DNA from: Shewanella atlantica
GTDB lineage: Bacteria; Pseudomonadota; Gammaproteobacteria; Enterobacterales; Shewanellaceae
Length of the DNA: 64,000 bases
NCBI RefSeq assembly: GCF_003966265.1
Contig: NZ_RXNV01000002.1
Span: 434,001 to 498,000, forward strand
Reading direction: 5' to 3'
In this document: positions 1-9,091 of the stretch, piece by piece
How the letters are laid out: the number at the start of each line of letters is the position of its first letter
Position numbering within the stretch: position 1 is the first letter of the stretch
The notes under the pieces: generated by a model
Database searches by the model: none
Told to the model about the DNA's origin: nothing
Seen by the model: the letters and a program-made list of their open reading frames with translations, nothing else
Translations under genes and position numbers: made by a program

Positions 1-203
1 ATTTAAGAGGCGTCTCACCATCATATCTTACACTTTTGTCAGAAATGCTGATAAATGAAGCGGGAAATAGAGCACAATCACAATTGATTAGAGGCACCTT
101 TCAAGATTAAGTCTAAACTTTCACTATAAGCCATTGATGAAACATTTTTTGCACTTGAGTCACTAGAATAATACCGCTTCTGAAGGAGGGAGATAACAAA
201 CAA

Positions 204-1607
204 ATGACCATCAACGTTTGCCGTTATATTTTTATTTCCATCCTTATGACTATTCATCAAGCCAATGCCAACGAGTTTGACAAAACATCAGAGGCCAGGG
301 CAATGGAAGGTAATACAATCATTGTCGCAAATTCAAAAGCATGGAAGCCTTTTTCCTATGTTGACGACTCTGGAAACCCACAGGGTTTACTTGTTGATAT
401 TTGGGAAGAATACGCCAGAGTAAATAATATAAATATTAGGTTTATGCTGACAGATTGGAATGAATCGATTGAACTCGTTCGCAGCGGTAAGGCAGATGTG
501 CATGCTGGATTACTGTGGTCAGAAGCCAGAGAGGTATATTTTGACTTTCTCGACGGAGTCGTTGAAATTGATACACAACTTTTTTTCTCGGCCGACACCC
601 TTGGAACAGATGTGGAGCAGTTTCTTCAATCTGGTGAACTTGGTGTCGTTGCGGGCGGATACGAAGAAAGTTATATGAGAGAAAACTATCCAAATATTAA
701 ATTGATCTCATATGCAAATAATGAAGTAATGTTAAACGGTGCGTTTTCCGGCGAACTCAATGCATTTGTTGCCGATTTTCAAGTGGCAAACTTCTATCTG
801 TATACCTCATCTCAACCAAGCTCATTCTCGCCCGTTAAACACCTCTACAGCGCTCAAATAAAACCTGCAGTAAAGGCTGGTGCGCATAAGCTAAGAATTC
901 AACTTGAGACGGGTATGAACAATATCTCTGAGATGGATCTGCAGCGAATTGAACGAAAATGGCTTCACGTTGAAACGGTTTATCCTAAGTATCTATTTCA
1001 ATTCGTATTTTCTCTATTGTTAGGTTTTTCTCTTCTCTACATCCTGCAACTTCGTAAAACCGTTTCTTCCCGAACCGCTGAGCTGAGAAAAGTTAACCTG
1101 GAATTGCAACACCTGGCTTCAATAGACTCTCTAACTGGCATCTATAACAGACGTTTTTTCATAAAGAGTTTGAAAGAAGCGTGCCTTACGATGAACGAAG
1201 AGACCAGCCTCACTCTGCTCCTATTTGATATCGATAAGTTTAAAGCAATTAACGACAATTTTGGTCATGTAGTTGGTGACTATATCATTAAGCAAATTGC
1301 CAATGTTGTGGCCAATGAAATTCCGGAAGATGCTGTTTTTGCCAGAATTGGGGGGGAGGAGTTCTGTATTTATCTACACAATTTAACAGTTCAACAGGCC
1401 AATGCCTTATCAAAAAAAGTACAAGCTAGTGTATCTGCGGCTGAGTTTGAAAAAGATTTGGTTAGTCACAATGTCAGTGTCAGTCTAGGGAGCGTGTTCT
1501 GTACCACTGAGAATGTGGACCATCAGTACCTTATAAACCAAGCAGATCATTTGATGTATATTGCCAAGTCTTTAGGAAGGGACGGTTACCAATTCAAAAC
1601 GGTATAA
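204..1607 (+). CDS. Periplasmic-sensor diguanylate cyclase (SBP_bac_3 + GGDEF)
   Basis: The protein has 467 residues. A signal-like N-terminus is followed by a region resembling family 3 solute-binding proteins (about 35-250, with WKPFSYVDDSGNPQG and a GLLVDIWEEYA-type segment). One membrane helix lies near 265-285 (YLFQFVFSLLLGFSLLYIL), then a short coil and a GGDEF domain (about 310-465) with DSLTGIYNRR and the active-site loop RIGGEEF. The layout suggests that ligand binding in the periplasm controls cyclic di-GMP synthesis in the cytoplasm. The ligand cannot be read from the sequence. The ATG is preceded by a strong GGAGGGAG ribosome site. The gene converges on gapA with a shared terminator between them. 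The cyclase call is firm; the sensor role is inferred from domain order. Confidence 0.88.
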   Translation: MTINVCRYIFISILMTIHQANANEFDKTSEARAMEGNTIIVANSKAWKPFSYVDDSGNPQGLLVDIWEEYARVNNINIRFMLTDWNESIELVRSGKADVHAGLLWSEAREVYFDFLDGVVEIDTQLFFSADTLGTDVEQFLQSGELGVVAGGYEESYMRENYPNIKLISYANNEVMLNGAFSGELNAFVADFQVANFYLYTSSQPSSFSPVKHLYSAQIKPAVKAGAHKLRIQLETGMNNISEMDLQRIERKWLHVETVYPKYLFQFVFSLLLGFSLLYILQLRKTVSSRTAELRKVNLELQHLASIDSLTGIYNRRFFIKSLKEACLTMNEETSLTLLLFDIDKFKAINDNFGHVVGDYIIKQIANVVANEIPEDAVFARIGGEEFCIYLHNLTVQQANALSKKVQASVSAAEFEKDLVSHNVSVSLGSVFCTTENVDHQYLINQADHLMYIAKSLGRDGYQFKTV

Positions 1608-1628
1608 CTACGAGTTTGTCAGATACAA

Positions 1629-1657
1629 AAAAGCCAACCACTTAGGTTGGCTTTTAC
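1629..1657. terminator. Bidirectional intrinsic terminator between the GGDEF gene and gapA
   Basis: AAAAGCCAACC and GGTTGGCTTTT form a stem with A-rich and T-rich flanks on opposite sides, so the hairpin can end transcription in both directions. It lies between two convergent genes. Confidence 0.8.
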
Positions 1658-1674
1658 ACTCTATGAAAACGAAA

Positions 1675-2685
1675 TTACTTCGCAGTCATCAAGGCTACAG
1701 CATTATCTAACATGCGGTTACTGAAACCCCATTCGTTATCATACCAAGACATCACTTTAACCAAGCGACCTTTAACACGAGTCTGAGTTGCATCAAAGTT
1801 TGATGAGAACGGATTGTGGTTGAAATCGATAGAAACCAATGGCTCGATATTAACCGCTAACACTTCGCTCATTGGCGCAGATGATGCAGCTTTTTCGATT
1901 ATCGCGTTCACTTCTTCAACAGTAGTATCGCGAGATGCAATAAATGACAGATCGACAAGTGAAACGTTTACCGTAGGTACACGTACAGCTAAACCATCAA
2001 ACTTACCGGCAAGTTCAGGTACCACAAGACCGACTGCTGCAGCTGCACCAGTTTGTGTTGGGATCATTGACATCGCAGCAGCACGAGCACGGCGTAGATC
2101 AGTATGGTATACATCTGATAAACGTTGATCGTTCGTGTAAGCATGAATAGTAGTCATCAGACCCGATTCAATACCAATAGCATCATTTAACGGCTTAGCT
2201 ACTGGCGCCAAGCAGTTAGTAGTACAAGAAGCATTAGACACAACTGTCATATCGGCTGTGATTTCATCGTTGTTTACGCCGTAAACAACGGTAGCATCGA
2301 CGTTCTTGCCTGGTGCAGAGATAAGTACTTTCTTAGCGCCAGCATCTAAGTGAGGCTGAACAGCTTCTTTAGATGTGAACATACCTGTACATTCAAATAC
2401 TACGTCAACATTAAGGTCTGCCCAAGGAAGTTTACCCGGATCTCTTTCAGAGAAGGTCAGGATCTTGTCTTGGTTAACGTAGATTGCTTCATCATCATTT
2501 TCAACTTTTGCATTGAAACGACCATGAACTGAATCATACTTGGTTAAATGAGCGTTAATAGACGCATCACCTAGATCGTTAATAGCAACAATCTGGATTG
2601 GGTAATCTTTTTCACTTTCATAAAGTGCACGTAAAACATTTCGTCCAATACGGCCATAGCCGTTAATAGCAACGCGGATAGACAT
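1675..2685 (-). CDS. gapA: Glyceraldehyde-3-phosphate dehydrogenase
   Basis: This is a full-length 336-residue GAPDH. The N-terminal NAD-binding loop reads [15 protein letters not shown], the catalytic cysteine lies in [13 protein letters not shown], and the C-terminal end contains [12 protein letters not shown]. It oxidises and phosphorylates glyceraldehyde-3-phosphate in glycolysis, or runs in reverse in gluconeogenesis. It is transcribed leftward and convergent with the diguanylate cyclase gene. A second, longer GAPDH-like gene lies 1.5 kb away on the other strand, so this is the ordinary-sized member of a pair. The family is certain. Which Gap paralogue number it should carry is not decided from sequence. 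Confidence 0.95.
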   Translation of the reverse strand: MSIRVAINGYGRIGRNVLRALYESEKDYPIQIVAINDLGDASINAHLTKYDSVHGRFNAKVENDDEAIYVNQDKILTFSERDPGKLPWADLNVDVVFECTGMFTSKEAVQPHLDAGAKKVLISAPGKNVDATVVYGVNNDEITADMTVVSNASCTTNCLAPVAKPLNDAIGIESGLMTTIHAYTNDQRLSDVYHTDLRRARAAAMSMIPTQTGAAAAVGLVVPELAGKFDGLAVRVPTVNVSLVDLSFIASRDTTVEEVNAIIEKAASSAPMSEVLAVNIEPLVSIDFNHNPFSSNFDATQTRVKGRLVKVMSWYDNEWGFSNRMLDNAVALMTAK

Positions 2686-3103
2686 CTCATATCCCTCAGG
2701 TAAGTTTAAAAATAATTTCTGGTAGTAAAATTACCAAACTGACAGCCACCGTCAAGCAATATCCCTGATTTAGGCCGTTTATCATTAACATTTTCGGTAT
2801 TTCTTTTACAATGATCATGCTTTTTACAAATAATGACACTTTTGGTGCAAAAATATTCGTTATGGCAAACATCTTGCCGAGCTTAAAATTGACTTAACTC
2901 ATTGAGTGCCGTCACCTATCTATAGGTCAGTTCTTAATCAACACCATAATTTTAGAAATTTTCAAAACAGATACAGTAATGAAAATATAGACCAGGTTAA
3001 TACCAATTCAACTAATGCTCTTATAAGCTGCAAATTTTTTGACCATTTCATTTCATGAGAGTGCCACAGCCCATAAAACATCTTGACTAGTAAATACTAT
3101 AGA
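2686..3103. other. Intergenic region upstream of gapA
   Basis: This AT-rich stretch of about 420 bases separates gapA from the DUF2989 gene, both read leftward. It must hold the gapA promoter, but no box is clear enough to name. No tRNA, repeat or convincing small gene was seen. Confidence 0.5.
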
Positions 3104-3964
3104 TCAAAGTGCAGACTTATCTCTCATAAACATTATTCTGAATGAGCTGGTTTTGAAATCCCCTGATTCCAGTTCATCGACTAGGTCATCAGCTTGCTCA
3201 TCTAGTATGGATTTTATCGCTTCATCATTATTGATTAGGCTCAGCATTTTTTGCTCAGATACCTTATGTTCAGTCATTAAGACATTCGCTCTGGAGAGGA
3301 GATAGGTGAGTTCGAGATCATTGGTTTTTTGGTAAGTATTAGCTAAACCTAGCAGCCAATCCGGGTTAAAGTTATCTTCATTACTCAGATCAAAAACATG
3401 TAGATAAACTTGTTGGGCCTTTTTAGCATCAAATTTTTGATAGTAAGAAGCTATTCTTGCCAACAACTCAATGTCATCCACCTGCTGCTTTTTTTCAGCG
3501 TTTAAGACGATAGCTTGGGCTTTTTCATCATTAAATCGTGTCCAGTGATAATAGGCAAGATAGAGGTCAGTACTGTCTTTAGTCGTTTCCTGTAATTGAG
3601 CTAAACTCTGTGCACTCAAACCGTAGGCTCTTACTCTGTCATTAGTGCGTTCCGGATGAAGGATGTGCTGCACACCGGCAGCCAGTTCTATACATTTACT
3701 GTAATTTTCTAAGTTGATGAGAAGGTGATATAGCTGCTCACCAGTAGGTGAAGGAGTTTGCTTAAGCGTGTATCTTTTATTAATAAGGTCTGCTTTTTCA
3801 TATCGGCACCAACTATCTTTGTGTAAATCACTACAAAGTTCAGGATTATTTTTACAGATCGTGCCTGTATTCACATCATTATCACAGCCAAAAAGGCCTG
3901 AAATTGCGACAAAGCTAATAAATGATGTAAATATTACGAGATTTCTTCTCAAAATAGGCTCCAC
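3104..3964 (-). CDS. DUF2989-type predicted lipoprotein
   Basis: The protein has 286 residues. An N-terminal hydrophobic stretch ends in LFGC, a plausible lipobox, followed by a mature part rich in helical pairs like TPR proteins (for example LARIASYYQKFDAKKAQQVY and LANTYQKTNDLELTYLLSRA). I recall this family (DUF2989) from Shewanella and Vibrio, where it has no assigned function. It probably sits in a membrane facing the periplasm and mediates protein contacts. The 5' end is uncertain: the longest reading uses GTG, and a TTG four codons later is also possible. It is divergent from the long GAPDH gene. Confidence 0.7.
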   Translation of the reverse strand: MEPILRRNLVIFTSFISFVAISGLFGCDNDVNTGTICKNNPELCSDLHKDSWCRYEKADLINKRYTLKQTPSPTGEQLYHLLINLENYSKCIELAAGVQHILHPERTNDRVRAYGLSAQSLAQLQETTKDSTDLYLAYYHWTRFNDEKAQAIVLNAEKKQQVDDIELLARIASYYQKFDAKKAQQVYLHVFDLSNEDNFNPDWLLGLANTYQKTNDLELTYLLSRANVLMTEHKVSEQKMLSLINNDEAIKSILDEQADDLVDELESGDFKTSSFRIMFMRDKSAL

Positions 3965-4156
3965 AGCAACTTTTTTGCTAATAAAATTACAACCTTACAA
4001 AGAATATCTTACTGGCCTGAATGGCGACTTTTCATTACAATAGCGCCGACCAAAAGGGATTTTATCCCTACCAATAATTAGAGTATTGGTCTTTTCTTTT
4101 TGTTACTCAATCATTTCTGCAAAAAAAAGCAGAATAGTGAGATAAAGGATCTGTTA

Positions 4157-5596
4157 ATGAGCGCTGATAAACACCTACAAAGCTGGCAAGAACGTTTCGA
4201 AATGGCAGAGGCTATGCAACCTTTGCTCGGTAAATTATATCGTAATCAAGGTGTCGAAGTCGTTCTATACGGTAAGCCACTACTCAATGCATCGACGATA
4301 GAGATCATCAAGTCACACCGTTTGGTGCGTCGTCATGTCGGACATAAGCTTAGATTGCGTGAAAGTTTTCCATTTGTAGAAGCACTAAGTAAGTTAGCGG
4401 TTAAACAATGTAAAGTTGATATCGGTAAGCTTGCTATCAAATATTGGCGCGAAAATGATACCGTCGATGGTATTGAAGCGTATATGAGTCGTGAACTTGC
4501 TGACGGAATTGACCATGAGGATAATGAAAAAGCAAGAGACGTCGTACTCTATGGTTTCGGACGTATCGGACGCCTGCTCGCCAGACTGCTAATCGAAAGA
4601 ACCGGCGTAAGCAATAAGCTCAGATTACGTGCGATTGTTCTTCGAGGCGGCCGGAAAGGGGATCTTGAAAAGCGCGCCAGTTTACTGAGAAGAGACTCGG
4701 TTCACGGCCCATTCAACGGCTCTGTAGAAGTTGACGAAGAAAACAATGCAATTATCGCCAACGGAACCTACATCCAGGTGATATACGCTAACTCTCCTGA
4801 TGAAGTCGATTACACCGAATTTGGTATCGAAGATGCATTAGTTGTCGATAATACCGGGATCTGGAAGGATGAAGACGGTTTAGGTCTTCACTTAAGATCT
4901 AAAGGAGCTTCAAAAGTACTATTAACTGCACCTGCTAAAGGTGGTATCAAGAACGTCGTTTATGGTGTAAACGAATCAGATATCCTCGATGAGGACAGAA
5001 TTGTCTCTGCAGCGAGTTGTACAACAAACGCTATTACACCCGTTTTAAAAGCAATGAATGATAAATATGGCATCACCAATGGCCATGTTGAAACTATTCA
5101 CTCTTATACTAACGATCAAAACTTGATTGATAATTACCATAAAGCCGACCGTCGTGGACGTAGCGCTCCATTGAACATGGTGATCACTGAAACTGGCGCT
5201 GCAAAAGCAGTAGCAAAAGCATTACCAGTTTTAGCCGGCAAGTTGACCGGTAACGCAATCCGTGTTCCAACACCGAATGTATCGATGGCTATCATCACGC
5301 TGAATCTGGACAGTGCTACAAACAGTAAAGATGACGTCAATCAGTATTTACGTGACATGTCACTTCACTCTGAGTTGCAAAACCAGATCGATTTTACCGA
5401 ATCTACTGAGATAGTATCTTGTGATCTGGTCGGTTCTCGTTATGCCGGCGTAGTTGATTCACACGCAACCATTGCTGAAGGAAACCGTGCGATTCTTTAT
5501 GTTTGGTACGATAATGAATTTGGTTATAGCTGTCAGGTTGTCGGAGTTATGCAGAAGATGCTTGGCCTGAACTGTCAGTCGCTACCTCATGGCTAG
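4157..5596 (+). CDS. N-terminally extended GAPDH-like dehydrogenase
   Basis: From the ATG at 4157, behind AAAGGA, the protein has 479 residues. The first 125 or so form an extra helical domain. A complete GAPDH domain follows: nucleotide loop VVLYGFGRIGRLLARLL, catalytic cysteine in SAASCTTNAITPV, and C-terminal WYDNEFGYSCQVV. Shewanella and related bacteria carry such a long Gap paralogue next to the normal one. The extra domain may confer a different partner or regulation. The substrate is probably glyceraldehyde-3-phosphate, but erythrose-4-phosphate or another aldehyde cannot be excluded. An upstream in-frame TTG at 4100 lacks a good ribosome site and was not chosen. Confidence 0.88.
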   Translation: MSADKHLQSWQERFEMAEAMQPLLGKLYRNQGVEVVLYGKPLLNASTIEIIKSHRLVRRHVGHKLRLRESFPFVEALSKLAVKQCKVDIGKLAIKYWRENDTVDGIEAYMSRELADGIDHEDNEKARDVVLYGFGRIGRLLARLLIERTGVSNKLRLRAIVLRGGRKGDLEKRASLLRRDSVHGPFNGSVEVDEENNAIIANGTYIQVIYANSPDEVDYTEFGIEDALVVDNTGIWKDEDGLGLHLRSKGASKVLLTAPAKGGIKNVVYGVNESDILDEDRIVSAASCTTNAITPVLKAMNDKYGITNGHVETIHSYTNDQNLIDNYHKADRRGRSAPLNMVITETGAAKAVAKALPVLAGKLTGNAIRVPTPNVSMAIITLNLDSATNSKDDVNQYLRDMSLHSELQNQIDFTESTEIVSCDLVGSRYAGVVDSHATIAEGNRAILYVWYDNEFGYSCQVVGVMQKMLGLNCQSLPHG

Positions 5597-5600
5597 CCTC

Positions 5601-5627
5601 TAATCGTTAATCGTTAATCGTTAATCG
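5601..5627. repeat. Short tandem repeat, TAATCGT x 3.9
   Basis: Four head-to-tail copies of TAATCGT, the last lacking its final T, lie just after the stop codon of the long GAPDH gene and before its terminator. A seven-base unit can vary in copy number by slippage, but here it is outside any coding frame. Confidence 0.85.
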
Positions 5628-5640
5628 AGTATGCCTAACT

Positions 5641-5670
5641 AAAAAGCCTCATTGATTGAGGCTTTTTGTT
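5641..5670 (+). terminator. Intrinsic terminator after the long GAPDH gene
   Basis: AAAGCCTCA, a short loop and TGAGGCTTTTT form a stable stem followed by a T run. Confidence 0.8.
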
Positions 5671-5914
5671 TTATGCCTACTTTTTAGTTTTACTTTTTGA
5701 CCAAGGGAAGTCGATGAGAGATGATCTATGATCTTCGACTGAGTCAAAAAATACTCAACACTTCACAGTAAGGCTAATTTTACAACACTCAGATCAAAAA
5801 CAGCTTTTTATCCGCTTTTGATTATTGACTCTACCCACCAAATCGGTAGAATGCCATTCCGCAGTCAGGGGAAAGCAGCAATGCAAATTTACTGACAGAA
5901 AGATAATTTGAAAT

Positions 5915-5990
5915 GCGACATTAGCTCAGTTGGTAGAGCGATACCTTGCCAAGGTATAGGTCATCGGTTCGAACCCGATATGTCGCTCCA
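5915..5990 (+). tRNA. tRNA-Gly (GCC)
   Basis: A 76-nt cloverleaf with a GCGACAT/ATGTCGC acceptor stem, GCTCAGTTGGTAGAGC D-arm, anticodon loop TTGCCAA giving GCC, TTCGAAC T-loop and encoded CCA. An identical copy is at 8583-8658. Confidence 0.97.
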
Positions 5991-6008
5991 AATTTTCTGA
6001 TAGAAAAA

Positions 6009-6117
6009 GCGACATTAGCTCAGTTGACTCTTTGTTTAAATCAACTGCGCGATACCTAGTTATAGGATGTCGATAATTTGTTTCGAACCCACTCTTTATT
6101 GGTGAGAGTTCGCTCCA
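6009..6117 (+). pseudogene. Decayed tRNA-Gly copy
   Basis: It starts like tRNA-Gly (GCGACATTAGCTCAGTTG) and ends in TTCGCTCCA, but the middle is expanded by about 30 nt and the anticodon arm is destroyed. A sister version, decayed in a related way, lies at 8676-8788. Both share the unusual tail GGTGAGAGTTCGCTCCA, so the decay predates the block duplication. Confidence 0.75.
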
Positions 6118-6150
6118 ATTCTCTTATTGAGAATTACGAAAATAAAATAT

Positions 6151-6224
6151 GGCGCGATGGCAGAATGGCTATGCTGCGGATTGCAAATCCGTCGATCTCG
6201 GTTCGACTCCGGGTCGCGCCTCCA
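6151..6224 (+). tRNA. tRNA-Cys (GCA)
   Basis: A 74-nt cloverleaf with a GGCGCGA/TCGCGCC acceptor stem, anticodon loop TTGCAAA giving GCA, T-loop TTCGACT and encoded CCA. It is the second tRNA of the cluster and has a copy at 8822-8895. Confidence 0.97.
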
Positions 6225-6307
6225 TATTCGATTATGATGAGTTTGCTTTGAATAAGAGCAAGCAGTATTAACTACCGATAATACGCATCATCAGAATCAA
6301 CGAGTTT

Positions 6308-6393
6308 GCCCGAGTGGTGGAATCGGTAGACACAAGGGATTTAAAATCCCTCGCTGAATAAGCGTGCCGGTTCAAGTCCGGCCTCGGGTACCA
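6308..6393 (+). tRNA. tRNA-Leu (TAA)
   Basis: An 86-nt class II tRNA with acceptor stem GCCCGAG/CTCGGGT, anticodon arm GGGATTTAAAATCCC giving TAA, a long variable arm, T-loop TTCAAGT and encoded CCA. It has a copy at 8979-9064 and several decayed fragments downstream. Confidence 0.97.
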
Positions 6394-6419
6394 TCATTCT
6401 CATAGAGAGTGAGCAATAG

Positions 6420-6446
6420 GCCTCAACTAAAGTTGGGGCTTTTTTG
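6420..6446 (+). terminator. Terminator of the first tRNA cluster
   Basis: GCCTCAACT and AGTTGGGGC form a stem followed by six or more T. It is repeated after the second cluster. Confidence 0.8.
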
Positions 6447-6459
6447 TATCTGCTGAACG

Positions 6460-6538
6460 ATGAAGGTGGCGATATGGATTTAAAATCCCTCGCGCTGTTG
6501 AAATACACGTGCCTATGCAAGTCCGGCCTCGGGTACCA
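6460..6538 (+). pseudogene. tRNA-Leu remnant 1
   Basis: This keeps the anticodon arm (GGATTTAAAATCC) and the 3' end (CAAGTCCGGCCTCGGGTACCA) of tRNA-Leu, but the 5' half is replaced by GATGAAGGTGGCGATAT. The acceptor stem cannot form. A terminator-like hairpin follows, so gene plus terminator were copied as a unit. Confidence 0.75.
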
Positions 6539-6545
6539 TCATTCA

Positions 6546-6573
6546 AGCCCTGACTTATTGTCAGGGCTTTTTT
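6546..6573 (+). terminator. Terminator-like hairpin after tRNA-Leu remnant 1
   Basis: AGCCCTGAC and GTCAGGGCT pair and are followed by a T run. This is part of the tandemly copied unit. Confidence 0.75.
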
Positions 6574-6587
6574 GTATGCGCAGAATG

Positions 6588-6666
6588 ATGAAGGTGGCGA
6601 TATGGATTTAAAATCCCTCGCGCTGTTGAAATACACATGCCTATCCAAATCCAGCTTCGAGTACCA
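6588..6666 (+). pseudogene. tRNA-Leu remnant 2
   Basis: This is a second tandem copy of the remnant at 6460-6538, about 128 bases further on. It is more diverged in the T-arm (CAAATCCAGCTTCGAGTACCA). It is followed by another terminator hairpin. Confidence 0.7.
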
Positions 6667-6690
6667 TCATTCTCATAGAGATAAACAGTA

Positions 6691-6715
6691 GCCCTGACTC
6701 ATGTCAGGGATTTTT
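6691..6715 (+). terminator. Terminator-like hairpin after tRNA-Leu remnant 2
   Basis: GCCCTGAC, a short CAT loop and GTCAGGG pair and are followed by ATTTTT. This ends the first block of tRNA-derived repeats. Confidence 0.7.
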
Positions 6716-6922
6716 GTATGTTCAAAATAAATGAAATTTCTATCGCGGTTTATTAACCATGTCCCAGTTCTCAAGTGGGGTTTGAATTAAGGTATTAATA
6801 GAATTTGAATCGATATACGTGCGATTAGCTAATAAAATCGGTTTAATACTTACCACACCTTGTGTAGTCATAGTACCCGAACAGTAGATGTCGCTTGCCT
6901 AGTTAGTACTTAAGGATTCATT

Positions 6923-7141
6923 TTGGACTTGATTGATAAAAAAAATATACTCAATAATGTCAAGTACCTTCTCAAAGATATCGAAGGCGAACTGCACTTT
7001 CGCTCCCCCCATTCTTCTAAAATTAAGAAAATCAGAGATATGGTGGAGTGGCTAGAGTGTGGCAATCCTGTAGGATGCTTTAAGCAATTTTACGGTAAGG
7101 AGAAGGAAAAACGAACCTCAGTGCCATGTACCTTTTTATGA
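6923..7141 (+). CDS. Small helical protein, unknown
   Basis: This is a possible 72-residue protein starting at TTG behind TAAGGA. It is mostly charged and helical, with LLKDIEGELHFRSPHSSKIK and VEWLECG as the most distinctive parts. I do not recognise the family. The general pattern of a helix with a conserved Phe-Arg/Phe-Ala turn recalls the 57-residue protein at 7643-7816, so the two might be related, but this is only an impression. It is the first of four small genes enclosed by the duplicated tRNA blocks. The alternative start codon lowers confidence. Confidence 0.5.
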   Translation: MDLIDKKNILNNVKYLLKDIEGELHFRSPHSSKIKKIRDMVEWLECGNPVGCFKQFYGKEKEKRTSVPCTFL

Positions 7142-7245
7142 GCCTTTAATTTACCCATTAAAGAGTAATGCCCTTGTGCTAGTTCTTGATAATTACAAGC
7201 CACTTTTTTCTTTTTACTAAATACATATTTTTTGTGAGATAACTG

Positions 7246-7650
7246 ATGAACAAGTGGTTTCTTATCATTTTTGCTATGCTGTTTACCGGTCTGACTACAC
7301 CAGTGGCTTCTTCGGAGAAACAAATTTTACGCCATATTGAAGCCCTGAGTCGCGATCACTACTATGTTCACATTGATGATCCTCAAATACCTTTCCAGGC
7401 TCGGAGTATCGTCGGCGGCGAACACGAAAATGAGTACCGTATTCTTGGATTTCAAGGCGATAAATATATCATTTATATAGAGTCAATAGAGGGCGAGGCT
7501 GGTTATTCACTGCGAGGAGCCGGCTACGAACGCCAAAGAGGGGAACTTGGTGACATTGTGACAGTGACGGATCTTCACACTTGGGTTAGCATTGGAGTAT
7601 CCGCGCACCCTTATGCAGAATATGTTTTGACGGTAAAGAAAAATGAGTAG
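7246..7650 (+). CDS. Small secreted protein, unknown
   Basis: The 134-residue protein has a clear signal peptide (MNKWFLIIFAMLFTGLTTPVAS) and a mature part of about 110 residues rich in beta-type segments (YRILGFQGDKYIIYIESIEG). No known domain was recognised. It overlaps the next gene by 8 bases, so the two are probably co-transcribed. It lies in the segment between the two tRNA blocks, which suggests an acquired or lineage-specific origin. Its role is unknown. Confidence 0.65.
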   Translation: MNKWFLIIFAMLFTGLTTPVASSEKQILRHIEALSRDHYYVHIDDPQIPFQARSIVGGEHENEYRILGFQGDKYIIYIESIEGEAGYSLRGAGYERQRGELGDIVTVTDLHTWVSIGVSAHPYAEYVLTVKKNE

Positions 7651-7816
7651 TGAATTATCAGAAGAAAAGACAATTCAAGATGAGATAGAGGCCTTGCTCG
7701 ATTTATTGCCAACTCTCAATACTGAACTACGCTTTGCTGGCTGTGACGACAACGCACTGATATTAAATCGTATTAAGCAGGCATGTAGTGAACTTAAACG
7801 AATACAAGAGGTATAA
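7643..7816 (+). CDS. 57-residue helical protein, unknown
   Basis: The ATG at 7643 overlaps the end of the secreted-protein gene, and the product is 57 residues, acidic and helical (IQDEIEALLDLLPTLNTELR, then LNRIKQACSELKRI). A 6-base gap leads to the next gene, so 7246-8335 looks like one operon of three genes. No family was recognised. Its size and charge would suit an immunity or chaperone-like partner, but nothing proves that. Confidence 0.55.
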   Translation: MSSELSEEKTIQDEIEALLDLLPTLNTELRFAGCDDNALILNRIKQACSELKRIQEV

Positions 7817-7822
7817 GAAAAC

Positions 7823-8335
7823 ATGTCAGACATCTTTGCGTGCGATATCATCAACCCCGTATCGGTATTGAAGCAATATCAGTTTATTGAGCCGGTCTAT
7901 CATTCGGATGGAATGGGACATGTTCAAGAACAAATATTAGTAAGTGACCAGCCATGTTCGCTAGAGGGGCTACTAGAAAGAATAGAAGAACAAGGTGACT
8001 GGGACAGCTGTTTGGTGATGTTTGAAGATCAGCCAAAGATTTGGTTACTGAGTTTTAGCGATAAACTGGAAAATATTGCTGACTACCATACTAAGTGCAA
8101 CATGAAGATTTTGAGCCTACTGACGGAAAGAAGTGACATTATTGCATTGTTGCAAGATGCAGATAGATGGTTCTGGGATGACTCAAATAGAAAAATGATA
8201 ACTCCGCTGTTAAAAGAAATAGAAGAACTCCTAGACCATCAATATTCTGATGATTTAGAAAAAGAAATTGATGTCTCAATACTCACCAGGATTAAAATCA
8301 ATTTAGAAAAATTATATAAGCCCTATATCGGTTGA
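7823..8335 (+). CDS. 170-residue soluble protein, unknown
   Basis: An acidic soluble protein without signal peptide or membrane segment. It has an N-terminal beta-rich part (IEPVYHSDGMGHVQEQILVS, then CLVMFEDQPKIWLLSF) and a helical C-terminal half. It is the last gene of the small operon between the tRNA blocks. The profile is reminiscent of small immunity-type proteins, but I could not place it in a family. Confidence 0.65.
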   Translation: MSDIFACDIINPVSVLKQYQFIEPVYHSDGMGHVQEQILVSDQPCSLEGLLERIEEQGDWDSCLVMFEDQPKIWLLSFSDKLENIADYHTKCNMKILSLLTERSDIIALLQDADRWFWDDSNRKMITPLLKEIEELLDHQYSDDLEKEIDVSILTRIKINLEKLYKPYIG

Positions 8336-8582
8336 TGTTGTCTACGTTTAATACACTCGAAGCATAAACCTTAGTGTTATGTAAAATTAGAGTGATGCTT
8401 CATTATCTGTTCAATATACAAACGTTGTGCAGGGAAATTAAACGGCCGCGAGCGGATTTCAACCAGTTGATTAAAAGAGACAAAACTTCCTGTTGACTCA
8501 TCAGAGAAATCCGTTAAAGTAGCCACACTTTCTTAGAGCAGCAATATTTATCAGGCTTTAAGTGAGTTTAAAAGTTTGATGT

Positions 8583-8658
8583 GCGACATTAGCTCAGTTG
8601 GTAGAGCGATACCTTGCCAAGGTATAGGTCATCGGTTCGAACCCGATATGTCGCTCCA
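8583..8658 (+). tRNA. tRNA-Gly (GCC), second copy
   Basis: A 76-nt cloverleaf matching that at 5915-5990, with anticodon loop TTGCCAA and encoded CCA. Confidence 0.97.
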
Positions 8659-8675
8659 AATTTTTGATAAAAGAT

Positions 8676-8788
8676 GCGGCATTAGCTCAGTTTTTCGATA
8701 GAGCAATACCATTTTTTGCCAAGGTATAGCTTCTTGTTAAAACAAGAGCCGGTTCGAACCCACTCTTTATTGGTGAGAGTTCGCTCCA
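8676..8788 (+). pseudogene. Decayed tRNA-Gly copy, second block
   Basis: It begins GCGGCATTAGCTCAGTTTTT and ends in TTCGCTCCA. It retains TTGCCAAGGTATAG but has insertions in the D-arm and T-arm. Counterpart of 6009-6117, with different lesions. Confidence 0.75.
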
Positions 8789-8821
8789 ATTCTCTTGTTG
8801 AGAATTACAAAAATAAAATAT

Positions 8822-8895
8822 GGCGCGATGGCAGAATGGCTATGCTGCGGATTGCAAATCCGTCGATCTCGGTTCGACTCCGGGTCGCGCCTCCA
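8822..8895 (+). tRNA. tRNA-Cys (GCA), second copy
   Basis: A 74-nt tRNA matching 6151-6224, with anticodon loop TTGCAAA and encoded CCA. Confidence 0.97.
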
Positions 8896-8978
8896 TATTC
8901 GATTATGATGAGTTTGCTTTCAATGAGAGCAAGCAGTATTAACTACCGATAATACGAATCATCAGAATCAACGAGTTT

Positions 8979-9064
8979 GCCCGAGTGGTGGAATCGGTAG
9001 ACACAAGGGATTTAAAATCCCTCGCTGAATAAGCGTGCCGGTTCAAGTCCGGCCTCGGGTACCA
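8979..9064 (+). tRNA. tRNA-Leu (TAA), second copy
   Basis: An 86-nt class II tRNA matching 6308-6393, with anticodon TAA and encoded CCA. Confidence 0.97.
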
Positions 9065-9091
9065 TCATTCTTGAATAGAATGAGCATTCAA

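Larger units (their letters stand above)
5911..6446 (+). repeat. tRNA cluster repeat, copy 1
   Basis: This segment holds tRNA-Gly, a decayed tRNA-Gly-like copy, tRNA-Cys, tRNA-Leu and a terminator. The same order and nearly the same spacer sequences recur at 8579-9118, so the block as a whole was duplicated. The spacers (for example the TCTTATTGAGAATTAC type stretch before tRNA-Cys) match almost base for base, which argues for a recent duplication or ongoing gene conversion. Confidence 0.9.
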
